64,000 bases of DNA, taken from Varroa destructor. Its lineage: Eukaryota > Arthropoda > Arachnida > Mesostigmata > Varroidae. Below the pieces are notes generated by a model. That model was not told the origin of the DNA and ran no database searches. It was given only the letters and a program-made list of their open reading frames with translations. The stretch lies in contig NW_019211459.1 of NCBI RefSeq assembly GCF_002443255.2, forward strand, positions 26,684,010 to 26,748,009. The letters are read 5' to 3'. The position numbers were made by a program, and so were the translations under genes. This document shows, piece after piece, positions 50,687-64,000 of the stretch; position 1 is the stretch's first letter; each line of letters opens with the position of its first letter.

Positions 50687-53600
50687 ATGGAGTGTCCTCG
50701 GGACACAAAAAGTGTCGTAGGAGAAGTTCACCTCATGGAAGAAGACAATGACGAAAATGAAATTCTTGTAGATGCTAACGGTCAGTGGAGAATTTCTTGC
50801 TAATGTACTATAAACCTGTTCAAACAGACCCACTTCTCTGAAAGGCTAATGAGGCGGTACTTCTATAAATGTATAAATATGTAAGAAAAAATATCATAAA
50901 CTTAATTTCGCCTTCAACCAAGCTCAAAGTAGTTAAAGCTCGCAGTGTTCGCCTAAACCGCTTGACATCTTCATTTATTACTGAATATATTTGTCCACTT
51001 TATAACAAGAAGTATGACCTTCTGATATTTTATCTCCGTAGAAGAACTGTTACAGGTGAAATTTTGCGTGGAAAAGGATAGTGTTGAATCTACTTTGGTC
51101 TATGATATGGTCTTTTCTTTTCTGAGTTCTCTTATACTATAATGCTTCATATGACAAGCAGTGACTAATGTTTTGAATCATTGAGCCATTCATAGCTTTT
51201 TATATGTATATATATAATCTGCGTGCATATTTGTTTCTAACTTAGTCATTTCATTTTAGGTCTGGATATTCCCCCCGGTGAAATATCCGTCTATAAAGAT
51301 CCGAGTGGTGAATTAGTTCTTGTCGTGCATACGGACGACGCTGAGTCGAGTTCAAAGAAAGCATCCGACCAAGTTACATCTTCTAGCTTCGGGGTCGCTG
51401 AAGCAGTAAGGGGTCACACCGATCTCACTACCGTTGATGCGCCGGAAAACAGCCAAAGCGAGGTAGTAGGTAGTGAGGTAGTAGTATTATGATTCTACTG
51501 TTCGCGATAAAAAATATAGCTGAAAACGTCAAATAATGACGATGACGTAATTCAAATAATGGCACTTACACAAAGCTCTTATATTCAAATTATAGAGTTC
51601 CCAACATTGTGTAACAGCCGTTGAGGGCTTGCGATCACCATCAAGTCAGCATAACGAACACGACGAAGTAGAAGCTTTAGACCAACGTCAGGCTGATCGA
51701 ACAAAGGTTTGTGGTTTTTTGTTTTCTTCCTTATCTGTAGATATAAAGTGTATTAATATGCCTTGAGCATTCCATAAGACATTTCGCATGAATCTAATAT
51801 GGTTTGAGTGGCCTTGAGATATAGTCAAGTGTTGGTTTTAAGAAAGGCGTTATTGAAACATAGATGAATGTAGTGTGCTATTATTCATTTTAAAAAACCC
51901 ATTAGACTTTTACATATATAAAGCTGCTAAATATAAAATCGAAGTATCATATAAGTTTGACTAACAGAGATGTTTAGAAAACCACTTCCACGATGGGTTA
52001 GGCGGAAGCTGAATCTAAATGAGACCTGAGTACAGTGCAGTTTTCTGTTTGAACACAATTGTACATGCTATTTAAGTTAACTTGAGTAGCTTGTATAACT
52101 TAGCTTTAGAGGAGTAGTTTCAGTGTCAGAAATATTAATTCACGGTGAAGAAATAACCAGCGGAAAACGCTTAAAAATTAATTTAATCCATTTTTGCTCT
52201 ATCCTAGTCGGATACTTATATGTAAGAATGGGATAGAGCTTTGCGTTTGCCTCTTCTATGTAAAGTATGTAATGCACAAGAAACATTAATTCATATTTAA
52301 AATGAACTAGGAAAAACATGAGTACTTTTATGAGTAATAAAACCTGTATAAAACAAATGAGTATATTTTTAGCGAGACAGCCTTACATAGCAGGCAACAT
52401 GTCATAGCTATATATGTCACATAAGCGCATTCTGGATCAACAGCTTCGCAGTTCTATGAGGAATAACAGAGTTGAGGAATAACAGAGTAAGTTAGATTTT
52501 TATCTGATCATGGGGCGTCAACATACAACCGCTGTCTTATTTCCGAGAATCGTTCTTACCAAAAGAGTAGATCGCATGCTTAAGAAATGAACTGCTTAGT
52601 CAGGAATCAGCGTTCCAATCGTCCGATTATGGAGGATGATCTCGTAGATATTGTTTAGTTTTACTTTTCATAATTGGTTGACTCACTCAAAGTATTTCAC
52701 GGTTTGGATATTTATGAAGGCAATCTTAGACCGTCTAGGATATTCTTGGTGTTCCTACGTATCAGCTGCTGTTACTGCGAAGATATGTTAACAAATCTAC
52801 CCCATTATGTGCATGATTATACTCCAAACAGCGGTGATTCATCCTGCTCGTTGAATTGAACAATGCATGTAAGGCAAAGAAGCAACAACTGTTGTTTGTA
52901 GAAGAGTCTCGTCGATTTTGAAATATCAAAAATGTATAACACGTCTGCGAAGCTCTAAAGAACGATGATGATAGTAAATGGTTTACTTATTGTTTTGGTT
53001 AACTAGGGGAATGTGCTATCTAAACTTCGTGCCTTATCCTATTGAACCCACCGTCCCATACCCATCATACGACACGCTCAATTTTTATCTGTCTCATTTC
53101 ACGTATAGATATGAGAATAACTTGAGTATTGTATACCCGCCACCTCCAGGCTGTCCCGATTGTTGACGAACCCATGGAGATAGACAATGACACGCAGTTT
53201 CCGGTGGAAACCATGGATTCAGATTCGGCCATGGCAACGCAAGACACTTCGCTTTCTACGGAGTCGCCTACAGAAAATGTCCATCCCGGGAGTGGGGAAG
53301 AGATGGGAGAGGTTTTGCAGCATGAAGAAGTTCAGGAATCATTACAGTCCAAAGCCGTTGAGAAGTCAGGGGGTCAGAACGATACTGTAAACGTGGTGTT
53401 ATCAAATTCGGAGGAAACGATGGCCGAAGGGCCATGCAAATTCGCGGAAACGCCCAAATCTTCGGAGATATCGCGGTCAAGCAAGGCAGCAGACACCCCT
53501 GGACCTATCATAAAAGTAGATATATCACTGTCTTCTAAAGAGGTAGAGGAGTATTCGTCGGATGGGGACACAAATACCGCACTGCCGGCTGCAGACGGTG

Positions 53601-56600
53601 GAAGTCCCACACTAACTAGTGAGGATGGCCACTCCTCACTCAAAAGGGAGGAGGCAAGTGAAAATGAGGTAGTTACCAAGCCGTCGACAGGTATTGAAGT
53701 TACGGTCAAGTCAACTACAAGCGATACTGACAAGGCTGCAGGAGAAACGACAGAGGACGATTATCTAGGGCAAAGTAGCCAGCCAGTGCAACGATTTGAC
53801 GATGATGATAAGGCGACTGCCGAATTACCTGGGGGAAGCTTTGCTCCGCTTTTGATATCGGGGAAACCGGATGAGAATCTGCTAATCAATAACAACAACA
53901 ATAGAGAAAACAAGGGCCACCCAGAATCGAAAGCTATGGAGGTCAGTATCTTTTTTAAAACAGAAATAATAGGATGACATATGTTTGTGCTTACGGTTAA
54001 TCCCGAAATTCCTTTCCGCACTTCTTCCTCAACTCCACCCCATAGATAACTTGACCGATGATTGGTACTTGTGTAAATCATATTTTCCAAACCAAAGAAA
54101 TTGCGCCTAAAAATTGATTTATGCTTAAATGAGAACCAATGACAGTAATTATTTGTGGCTAAAGTAGTGCCCTCACTATTGTTTGTTCCCGTCTAATTGA
54201 AATCCTGCACAGTTATATTAACCTTGCATGTTGCAGAAAATATATTGAGTTGCAAAATATCTTGCAGGATTCAGTGCTTACGAGAAGAAAGGAAGTTTTC
54301 TATTCCTCGCTGTGAGCGAATAACCAGTTTGGCAAGTACTAATAACATCGCACCGTCATGTTTGTTAATAACAGTTCGTTGAAGTCTGACGGGGGTGGTA
54401 ACAAACTATAGCTAACCCTTGGAGACGGCTAAGCAGGAACGTGACCACTCACAACGATGGCGAATTAGGTTGTATACTGCGTATTGCCAAAAGAATGCAT
54501 TAAGGATAAGCGTTTGGAAATGGGTTGCTCACGCTCATATATAAAATTAATTGTGAGCTCGGCAGATACCGAGGATGCTTCCCTAGCCTAAACTGAGGGA
54601 AGTAAAAAGGTATTAGGTTAAAAGAGGTTGTAACGATATTTTTAATCTAATAGGTGGTTGATATGTAACTGTATAACTTGTAGATTACACCAAGCAGTGA
54701 AGACGCGATGGGGGTTGATGAAGAATCAGCAAACGCAGCTTCATCCGGCGATGCAGAATTATTGGCCGAAACTAGCCCTATATTGATGCCCGTGAGCCAC
54801 ACAGTGGATATTGAGGAGTCCAGGAAAGAAATACCATTTGCCCCTCTGGACCAATCGAGTAAGCAAAGAGTTTTGTCCGGTGTTGCTTCAGATCGTGGTG
54901 AGCAAAAGACAGACGAAATTGAAGAACCACCTAAAAAGAAACGCGGAAGGCCACCTAAAAAGCAGCATCAGCGAGGTGAAGGCGATAGGAAAGGACTACT
55001 CGATGGGTCGGCAATAAGCGCTTTAGCGCAGTCCCAGCCGGGCAACACCTTTCACATAAGGAAAGCCAATACCGACAACGGTGATAGTAAAGAGGTAATG
55101 AAATTCGAAGGATTTAAAGTGACTATTAAAATATTTTCTGATAAAGCAGATACTACAAGTATGTAGCATTGTGGGTTTGGTTTTCTATACTTATTCCGTA
55201 GGTTTGTTTTTTTTAATACAATGGTAATGCCGAAAGTTATTTTCAGTTCTTGAGCTTGTTTTCCGGTATAGATTTTTTCGGGTCCAGTGCTGTACAATGG
55301 GTTCAACCACCAACGAAAGTCTTCGATCGAATGCTATTTCCGTGTGCATTGTTAGACCACACTTTATAGGTCCAGTTAGAATTGTAGCGAAATCGATCTT
55401 AATATCAGTCGCGGAGGCTAATCCTGAAAAAAGTATTTAATTGGAGCAAACCTGTAACTTTCAAATTATGACTCATTGTTTCACGTTTAAGGGTCGGCAT
55501 AAACAATGTACTTGCTGCACAGATGTAGGCATGCATATGTGTACACGTTTTATCGTGTATGATACAAATCGATAAACAAATTGCGTTTCAATATTTAGGC
55601 TCCCCGTCGCTCTGGGCGCGAGCGTCAAGTGAAACGGTATGAGGATTACATAGAGGATAACTGGGACGACGATGGTGAGGACGGCGAAGAGGGCGATGGA
55701 CTAACGGCTCGGGAACGCAAGGAGTTGGACAAAAAGCTGCGAAAACAACGGAGCCTCAGTGGTAGACTTGGCCATGGGACGTCTCGTAATGCTGCCAGCT
55801 GGGTGAAAAAATGCAATAGTGAGTAATAGATAGTATTTTTTTGTCAGGAATTGTTTTATTTAGCAGGCAGTAGTGGACATGACACGAGATAGGTGTGAAA
55901 ACTTACAATTTTTTTTTATTTTGGGGGCAAAAACGGCATTAAGTATCTACTATAATTAAGTTTGCTTCATCTGCGCAATTGAATGTTTTACTTATCATAT
56001 CAACAGAAATGTATTATACTGATCCGAAGACTTCGAAAATTCGATCTCGGCTAATTCTAGCTCAAAGCATGTGCAAATTTTCAAATTAATGCTTTTTCTA
56101 ACACTGCATCTTGTTTTTTAACAATGATGTCAGTAATAATTGGCGAGACTGCCACCAGGGATGGTTCAAAGTTCAAGACTAAGAAGGCGGAACCTGTCCA
56201 GCAAATTGAGCAAGCTCCACCGCGACCATCACAGGTAGGCATTTTTTTTATAACTTTTCACTAAACCGATAGTCAGACAAAACTGTAACATTTTTTGAAA
56301 AAGTTTACTTCCTACTGTAAAAGTTTTCAAAATGCTTTTGCAATTATAGTATCAGTGTATTGTATCTTTTATCGAGGTTTGCGGAGTACGTTGTGTGCAC
56401 ATTTACGTACCATAAATTTCCTCGACAGTTATTAGCATAACGTTGTAAAATATCTAAACACCAAGTGGATGTTTTCCGCCGCCCCTAGCATTGCATTTAG
56501 TAAAAATAAAAAAATTCACACATACTTGTTTTTCAATGTCACTTCAAATCAATTGAACACTGTACATTTAGGACGTTAAAATTCTAACACAAGTAGAACA

Positions 56601-57059
56601 CAATGGACAGTCATGGTAAATAGCATTGTTGGCTTCCTTACAGGCAGTTATTCGATATTATTTGCCCAAGAAAATGGTGGAGCCCGAGCCACCAGTCACA
56701 CATTGCCGAATTATGTACAGGTGAGTATATATCCGCAATGTCTATGACTGGTTGTATCAATCTGCAAGACTTAATTTTTTATTGGGCTTTGTGATCTCAG
56801 AATAAGATATTTCAAAGCCCGTTTGCAGACTGCGTTTCTCGTGCATACTCTTTAGTAATTCTCTTTTGTTCTGCGCTATAGGCCCCAAGATACGTTCGGT
56901 GTTGACATGGCACAAAAACGAAAACGAGGCATGCAGGACGACTACACTTGCAGATGCCAGTACTGGACTAGCCGAATTAATAATTACATTCGTCATCTCC
57001 GCGACCATTGCCCATTCAGCAAGGATTTCTTTTCCTGGGATGAAGGCATGCTCAAAGAG
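50687..57059 (+). CDS. AT-hook and zinc-finger-like nuclear protein (C-terminus unresolved)
   Basis: Nine exons with agreeing phases: 50687-50780 (exon from 50651), 51260-51477, 51596-51706, 53150-53941, 54684-55094, 55599-55818, 56134-56234, 56644-56720, 56882-57059. They code 734 residues and end in phase 0 at a donor (GAG|GTTAGT). The ATG at 50687 is the first available in frame. Residues about 40-405 are acidic and Ser/Thr-rich, probably disordered. An AT-hook, KKKRGRPPKK, sits near 488-498. A basic/acidic stretch follows (RRSGRERQVKRYEDYI, then WDDDGEDGEEGDG). Residues about 696-718 form a C2H2-like finger, YTCRCQYW..NNYIRHLRDHC, with only one residue between the two cysteines. This suggests a DNA or chromatin-binding nuclear protein. 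I do not recognise the specific gene. It may continue into the PWWP exons from 62333; if not, its last exon lies unseen after 57059. Confidence 0.65.
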
Positions 57060-59935
57060 GTTAGTGCGATTTTTTTTTAAGAACAAAGAACCGTTACGTG
57101 GTACATTTGCGAAAAACTTTGTATAAACAATATGGTAGCGTCGAGTCTTCATTAAACTAATTTAATTAGATAATTAAGCTAAATTTTATTTAATGCTTAG
57201 TTACTCACTTTATTAAATTAATTTAAAAACATTTCGAAGACGAATAATAATTCGTCTTAGAGGGTTCCAGCGTTTTGTGAATAGAATTGGGCCAATAACT
57301 TTGAGAATATAAAATTTTCGTATATTACGTGTATTAAAAGAAATATAATTCGCGCTTATTTCGTGGTGATGCGTTTTCTATGTATTTCTGGTAATATAAA
57401 TATGGCAACTATTGGATATCTTATCAAAAAAGTACGAATCAGATCTTAATCTGCGATTGGCTCAAAACAGGAGCATCAAAAACCCAACGAAAACTTCTAT
57501 CAAGCACATCATATACAGGAATGTTTATTTTTAATTTCCATTTTGTTACAATTATTATCGTTTGCGTTATTCTTCATGTAACGTTATGAGAATTAGAAGC
57601 TACATTACAATTAAATGAGTGTACATTCTGAGCAATGTAACTTTGCTTATTAAAATCTTGACAATATATTGGTGCAATTTGCATATCTATGCGGTTTTCA
57701 TGGCGCTTGTTATGTAAGTAAATTTTGTTGCTGAATTCGCAGACATCGCACTTGACGGTGTCCCAGTTGAAACCTAATTGGGCTCGTTCATAGCTGTCTT
57801 TTTGGAAATTACAAAAAGTCCACATAAGAAGTTAATGGTCCACCTGTTGGTATCATTAATCTGAAAGTTGTTGATAACTATTACAGTTATTGTATACTCA
57901 CTATTACTATTAGTTAACTAGTTCATTTTTTCCAAAAACTTCTCAAAAATCACGTCGGCAACGTGTGGTTTGCTGTTTATATTCCAATATTTTTTATGAT
58001 TAGCGTTTCAAAAATGGTATCATTGACGTTGTGTGGAAACTTGGTTATTTCTTAAAAGCTCTTTATTTCTCGTAAACCACAACGAAGATATTTTTATAAC
58101 CAATTTAGGCTCTCAGGAACCTACGGATTTGTAGACATCGCTATTTGTAGTAATCAAGAAGGCAGACATTATTTTTTTCTTTGACCACAAAACGGGTTCA
58201 GAAGGTAAAATATTAGGTAAGTGTCGTTATTATGTTTCAATATATATGCTATTACATGCCAATTCCTTCAGCCTTTTATCGGTATTTAGATGTTATCTAA
58301 TCATTCTGGGCTTTACGAACTAGTCTCCCCGAAAAGGGAAATACCCGGTAATTAAGTTCTGTATTATAAGCGGCTATTGGCCTCAGAGCACTGCATATAC
58401 GAATAGATGCGGATTTTATTTTGCTAATAAACTCTATGTATTTAACGTTCGCTACAAATTTTACTTAGATAATCTTTACTTCTGTTTATTAGCCAAACAA
58501 AGTCATGTGCGAATAAAATCTATTTTTGAGCTGATTTAGCCTCTTTTACTTGAGGTGTAAGTCAAACTTTTTTATCACGTGAAAAATATCTATCATATTA
58601 CATCTGAATGTATATAGAGGGAAAACATGACTATAACATCCCTAGAATTGCCAAAGTCCAAAGTCGTAAAGAGTAACGTAAATAGTAGGATCGTATTTAT
58701 GCGAATAAATTTGTGACTGTGAAGCTCAAAAACCCTACAAAAAAAACAGTTAACTCAGAGAAATACTAAAAACTAAATAAAAATCGACTCAACAATCAAG
58801 GCTATAGAAATAATAATGAACAAGCTTCATAAAAAGTGTCAGCTAAGGAATTATAAGGTATGAAGCTATACTTATTCGTTCTCAATATTAATCCTGTCCA
58901 ACTAAGAACATTGTTTTATGCGCCTTCTACCCTTACCTAAATTTCAATAAACATTACTACATTCGGAAAGCAGTTTTATCTGATAGCAGAAGGACGGGAT
59001 AAAAAACCCAATTTTAACTATTTCGCCCTTTTACTTTCCTAAAGTCAATACAAGTATCAAGCTTTAAATTTACGTAGCCTGACAAATATAGAATACATTT
59101 AATGTGGGAAAGGTCGCCATTTGATACTTGAAACCAACACCATCATGTTTCTTTTTACGTCAAACCTGTTTGATTCACAGTGTTTCCTATTTGACAATGC
59201 TTACTGTTATAAGATGACACAATTACAGTTTCCCAAATGTTTCTTTATGAGATTTCGGTACCTCCGTCTTACAAAATTTTTGGTTTCCTATTTCTGTTTG
59301 GCTTCACTCTTGAAATATGGTGTACCACGTTGCTTACGCTCTGTTCATTGACCTATTTGAAACTAATTTGTTTATTATTCTGTGAAATGTATCTTGGTTT
59401 ATTTTCGCTAAATGTAGTACTTGCTACGTTGCACATTTTGGTCAATCTGATGACTGTGCACGTTGAGCAGTACACCGTCATTTAACTGACGGTCAACGGC
59501 CCTGCTACGAGTTTTGTGTGCTTCGATATACAGCAATATAATACATATTGTATACCAACATGCACTAGTTGGTGTATATCAAAGTGTGAAAATAGATCAA
59601 GTAAAGACAATAACTCGTCTGTCTTCTTGTAAATGTAAATAGTCATGCAGAAGATGTTAATTCGGATCAGGATCTTGTCTAACTGTCTTGCATGTCTTCG
59701 GGGGTGGCGGGGAAAGACGTCGTCATCTTTACCATCAACGCAGAAGTGGTTCCGTAGAGATCCCTACAACACGAAATCCTCCTCGCTGATGTTTCGCTAT
59801 TCGGCGAAATTTGCGTCCATAAACGATTGCCAAAGATTCAATACATAGTAGTGGTAATAAAGTTGGCGATCTATAGTCCTTGTTGATGCTTATATGTTGG
59901 AGTATTTATATTGACAGATACGGTGATAGGTTGTC
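57060..59935. other. AT-rich intron or spacer, no gene recognised
   Basis: No open frame with recognisable content. A plus-strand acceptor near 58109 could lead to a short terminal exon ending in a stop (reading ALRNLRICRHRYL), which would close the AT-hook gene. Support is weak. The right end should contain the 3'UTR of the minus-strand TMEM256 gene. Confidence 0.45.
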
Positions 59936-61418
<1,483 letters not shown>

Positions 61419-62332
61419 GGTCGTGTCGGGAACGGTGCAAAGTAAGCCCTCCTTTTCGGTTGTCGTGGTGGCGGTGGAAACGACGGCAACCAGCACGGGA
61501 ATCTCTGTGTGCAATGAAGACATACGGCACTACACAGTAAAATTGTATTAGTGATGGACGATACACAAAGGGAAGCCCAAAGGAATAGCACTTAATTTTT
61601 GTTGGCAAAGAAGCGTTCTTATTTACTGGCGTGTTTGTACAGCAGCAGAATCAGTCGAAAACACCAACCTGCAACCGAGGGCGAAACTGCCAGGGATCAG
61701 TCAGGTCGGATGTATCACATAACATTAAATGCAATAGAGCCAGGATCATCATCAGCATTATGAGCAGCAGCAGCAGCAGCATCAACAACACAACAGTCAG
61801 GAGCAGACGATAGGCAACAGTGGAAAGCGAGGAAATGCTACCGACCGAGCTAGCAACTGCCCTCTCACTTTTTAGAGCTGTGTAACAACAGCAACTCGGC
61901 TGCTACTGCTACAGCCTTTTGCTGTCAAATGAGGGCGGTCGCTCACGCGGCCAGCTAAAGCCATCTCCCAGTATCCCCGAGACATTACAAGGAGCATATG
62001 AATGAATGAATGTTTTATCTGAGCGGTGTCTTATAGGGCGTTCGAATATATGTATCATGACTGGCTCTCTGAGAGTATGCTAGCCTTTTGCAATAGTTAT
62101 ATTGATTATAAGAAATAATAATAATGTAATAACGCTGTTTGAGCTCTGGTTTGAGAAACCTTTGTTGCTCGGGATAGGCGTCATGGATACAGAAATAAAA
62201 CACTTATAACAACTGTCTTGTCTTCAAAGGCAAATGAACTTTACTTGGGCCTCGACTCATCTATATGTAACTTCTTTCAGACAGCTGTGTGTATCATTGT
62301 TTCTGTTAACCACTTAGAAATTGAATCCGTAG
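61419..62332. promoter_or_regulatory. TMEM256 upstream region
   Basis: The 900 bases between the TMEM256 ATG and the PWWP exon contain a CAG run (61761-61781) and a moderately GC-rich stretch (61.4-61.95 kb) fitting a promoter for TMEM256. If the PWWP exons are a separate gene, it could also serve as a divergent promoter for them. No coding sequence recognised. Confidence 0.4.
61761..61781. repeat. CAG trinucleotide run
   Basis: Six to seven AGC/CAG units upstream of TMEM256. Confidence 0.9.
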
Positions 62333-63858
62333 GTAACAAAGGGTCAGAAACAAGGCGTTTCCAAGAAGATGGATGTGAAAACGGTGCCAGCTACACTAAT
62401 TGGCGGAGTAGCTGTGTCTGAGGGCAGAAATGATGTGTCAGGACAATACACTCATAGCAATGCAAAAGAGATCAAGGACAGCGCAAAGGGAAATGCTCTT
62501 GCCAAGCCGCCAATCGAACCTAGGGACGGAGGGTCTACAGTTGCACCGGTTAGTTGAAGTTCAGAGCAAATAACGGGAACAAGTTAAGTGCGACGCCATT
62601 AAATTATTCACACATTGTTTCACTTTACAGGCCTTAAACTTACTTAGGTACAGCAAAGCACCCAAGTGGGTACGTTTAGGGTCACCTATAGCTACGTCCA
62701 CATGCACATTTGTTTCCTAAAAAGCAGCGCGTTATTGACATAGGTGCTTAGGCCTCCATCCGTTGTTTTATGAGTCTTTATGATTATCTAGGACAATTTT
62801 CAGAGATTTTCTTTGGGCATTATAATGCGTACACGTTATTATAGAGTGATTTTCGTACTGGTTGCCTATCTGTAAGAACTTTCCATTTTTTTGCTATGTT
62901 ATTTGGTTTCAGGTCTCTCGCGGAAAATATCGTCGAGGAGGAGCCTGTGCCGGCGACGATCGGCCAACGCCAGGCGATGAAGTTGGCGATGCCACGGTAT
63001 CCGCCAGACTTGGTTTCCGGAAGCATGACATTGTCTGGGCGGACCTTGGCAAAGGAGTGCACTGGCCTGCACTCGTGCTTAGCATTCGCAACCGTGGCTT
63101 GCAGGTAATTGAATATTCGTGTGCTATCTTTTAATTTCTATGGTATCATATAATATTATATTAAAAGACTGAAACATAGTGATCGTTTGAAATTAGTTTC
63201 TAATTTTCTGTGTCCTGCCAAATGTTTACTTACTTTGAAATATGACATCTGAAATTATCCAGTTGTTGTAAGCTGCCTATTTTTATTGTAAAAACTATAA
63301 CTGTGGGCGCTTGTACAATACTGTTTTCTACACTGCACTTTATTATGTTGTATCTGGCCTTATTCGAATTGGTACAGGGTAAGGCGCGGGTGAACACGAT
63401 GCAAGTGAAGGTCTATCTGGTTCACGACGGAGAGACGCGGACTCTTCCTATATCAAAAGTAGGTGTTTTAATGATAAGTGTGGCATCGTCATGCCACGTT
63501 TCAGACAACTCAATTAGAAGGAAAAAGACGTCTGTGTGATACAGTTTATGCGATTGTCATGTACGTACCTCGATAAATGAAACGTTTACGGAGCTTTCGA
63601 AGGAAAGGTTGCTTTGATAGAATATACTGGGGCTAGAAACAGCAAGAATAATTAACTGTCGCTTCCGCTTTTTTCAATTTCTTTTCGTTCAGGTTGACGG
63701 CTTCGATTCTGCACGCCGTCATAATTATTTAGAAATTGGACGGGGAGGTCGCGGGGCACTCGCGGTAGACCACGCGAGGGCCGCCCAGAAAGCAGACAAG
63801 TTTCTCCGCGAGAGAGTTCTAGGCACCAACATCGATCCCATAAGGTTCTTCTGTCTTG
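62333..63858 (+). CDS. PWWP-domain chromatin reader exons (partial, continues off the right edge)
   Basis: Four consecutive phase-0 exons: 62333-62548, 62913-63104, 63378-63458 and 63693 to about 63844 or 63858 (two possible donors). The first codes a Lys-rich linker. The second, after a basic GKYRRGG stretch, opens a PWWP fold with HDIVWADLGKGVHWPALVLS, where WPA stands for the PWWP signature. The third supplies the next strands (QVKVYLVHDGETRTLPIS), and the fourth gives the helical end (RAAQKADKFLRERVLGTN). PWWP domains bind methylated histone H3 and DNA. Spacing resembles the MUM1/PWWP3 type more than DNMT3, but this is an impression. The exons may be the 3' part of the AT-hook gene (its phase-0 donor at 57059 fits), or a separate gene with its ATG at 62369 or in an unseen exon. 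The 3' end lies outside the window. Confidence 0.75.
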
Positions 63859-64000
63859 GTACGGACGTGCACCTTTCTGCATTTTTGTACTCGTGCCGTG
63901 TCATTTATCTAGTCTTTGGAACTAGAATGTTTTTAGCACTTGTCATAATGTAAGTACCACGCGATTTTTGTTGTGGTGTTTTATCAATAATCATTCTGTG
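63859..64000. other. start of next intron, nothing recognised
   Basis: AT-rich DNA after the last PWWP exon. Confidence 0.4.

Noticed and set aside
51463..51490. GAGGTAGTAGGTAGTGAGGTAGTAG resembles the 5' end of the let-7 microRNA
   Set aside because: It lies at the end of a coding exon and its splice donor, only about 11 bases match let-7, and no 60-70 nt hairpin with a pairing arm can be formed.
53374..54090. Minus-strand frames of 119 and 109 codons
   Set aside because: They are the antisense of the 792-nt coding exon at 53150-53941, which fits by splice sites and phase.

Overview
This is nuclear DNA from an animal, most likely an arthropod. Genes are split by canonical GT/AG introns, intergenic DNA is AT-rich with many TA, TG and trinucleotide microsatellites, and the coding tails hold long Q, N and T runs typical of arthropod regulatory proteins. 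A mite or another chelicerate would fit the intron sizes, but nothing in the window proves it. One 100-N scaffold gap lies at 35333-35432.

Layout. Positions 1-3616 hold no recognisable gene, only a long TC/TG microsatellite. A 333-codon polyQ-rich first coding exon lies on the minus strand at 3617-4613, with a GC-rich, probably promoter/5'UTR, region to about 7600; its later exons must lie below 3617, probably outside the window. About 20 kb (7.6-28 kb) has no gene I can name and only weak orphan ORFs. Then come the signal peptidase complex subunit 2 gene (plus, 28121-30387, three exons), 6 kb of AT-rich spacer with the gap, and a complete 12-exon USP36/scrawny-type deubiquitinase (minus, 36562-43952). 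A GC-rich region at about 45.4-49.5 kb appears to be a divergent promoter. It has a minus-strand 5'UTR exon donor at 47748 and a plus-strand donor at 49499, and it separates the deubiquitinase from an AT-hook/zinc-finger chromatin-type gene (plus, 50687-57059). The window ends with a complete four-exon TMEM256/DUF423 gene (minus, 59936-61418) and PWWP-domain exons (plus, from 62333, running off the right edge).

Four gene models (SPCS2, the deubiquitinase, TMEM256 and the chromatin protein) were built by hand. Every intron has GT/AG ends and every junction keeps phase. The PWWP exons may be the 3' part of the chromatin gene, which would place TMEM256 inside one of its introns on the other strand, or they may be a separate gene.

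Functionally these are housekeeping and chromatin genes: ER signal-peptide processing, nucleolar or nuclear deubiquitination, a small membrane protein, and DNA or chromatin binding. They do not form one pathway. I found no CRISPR array, rRNA, intact tRNA or intact transposon. The most unusual structural signals are a 54-bp perfect spacerless palindrome in SPCS2 intron 1 and a degenerate Q-box in an otherwise triad-intact USP36.
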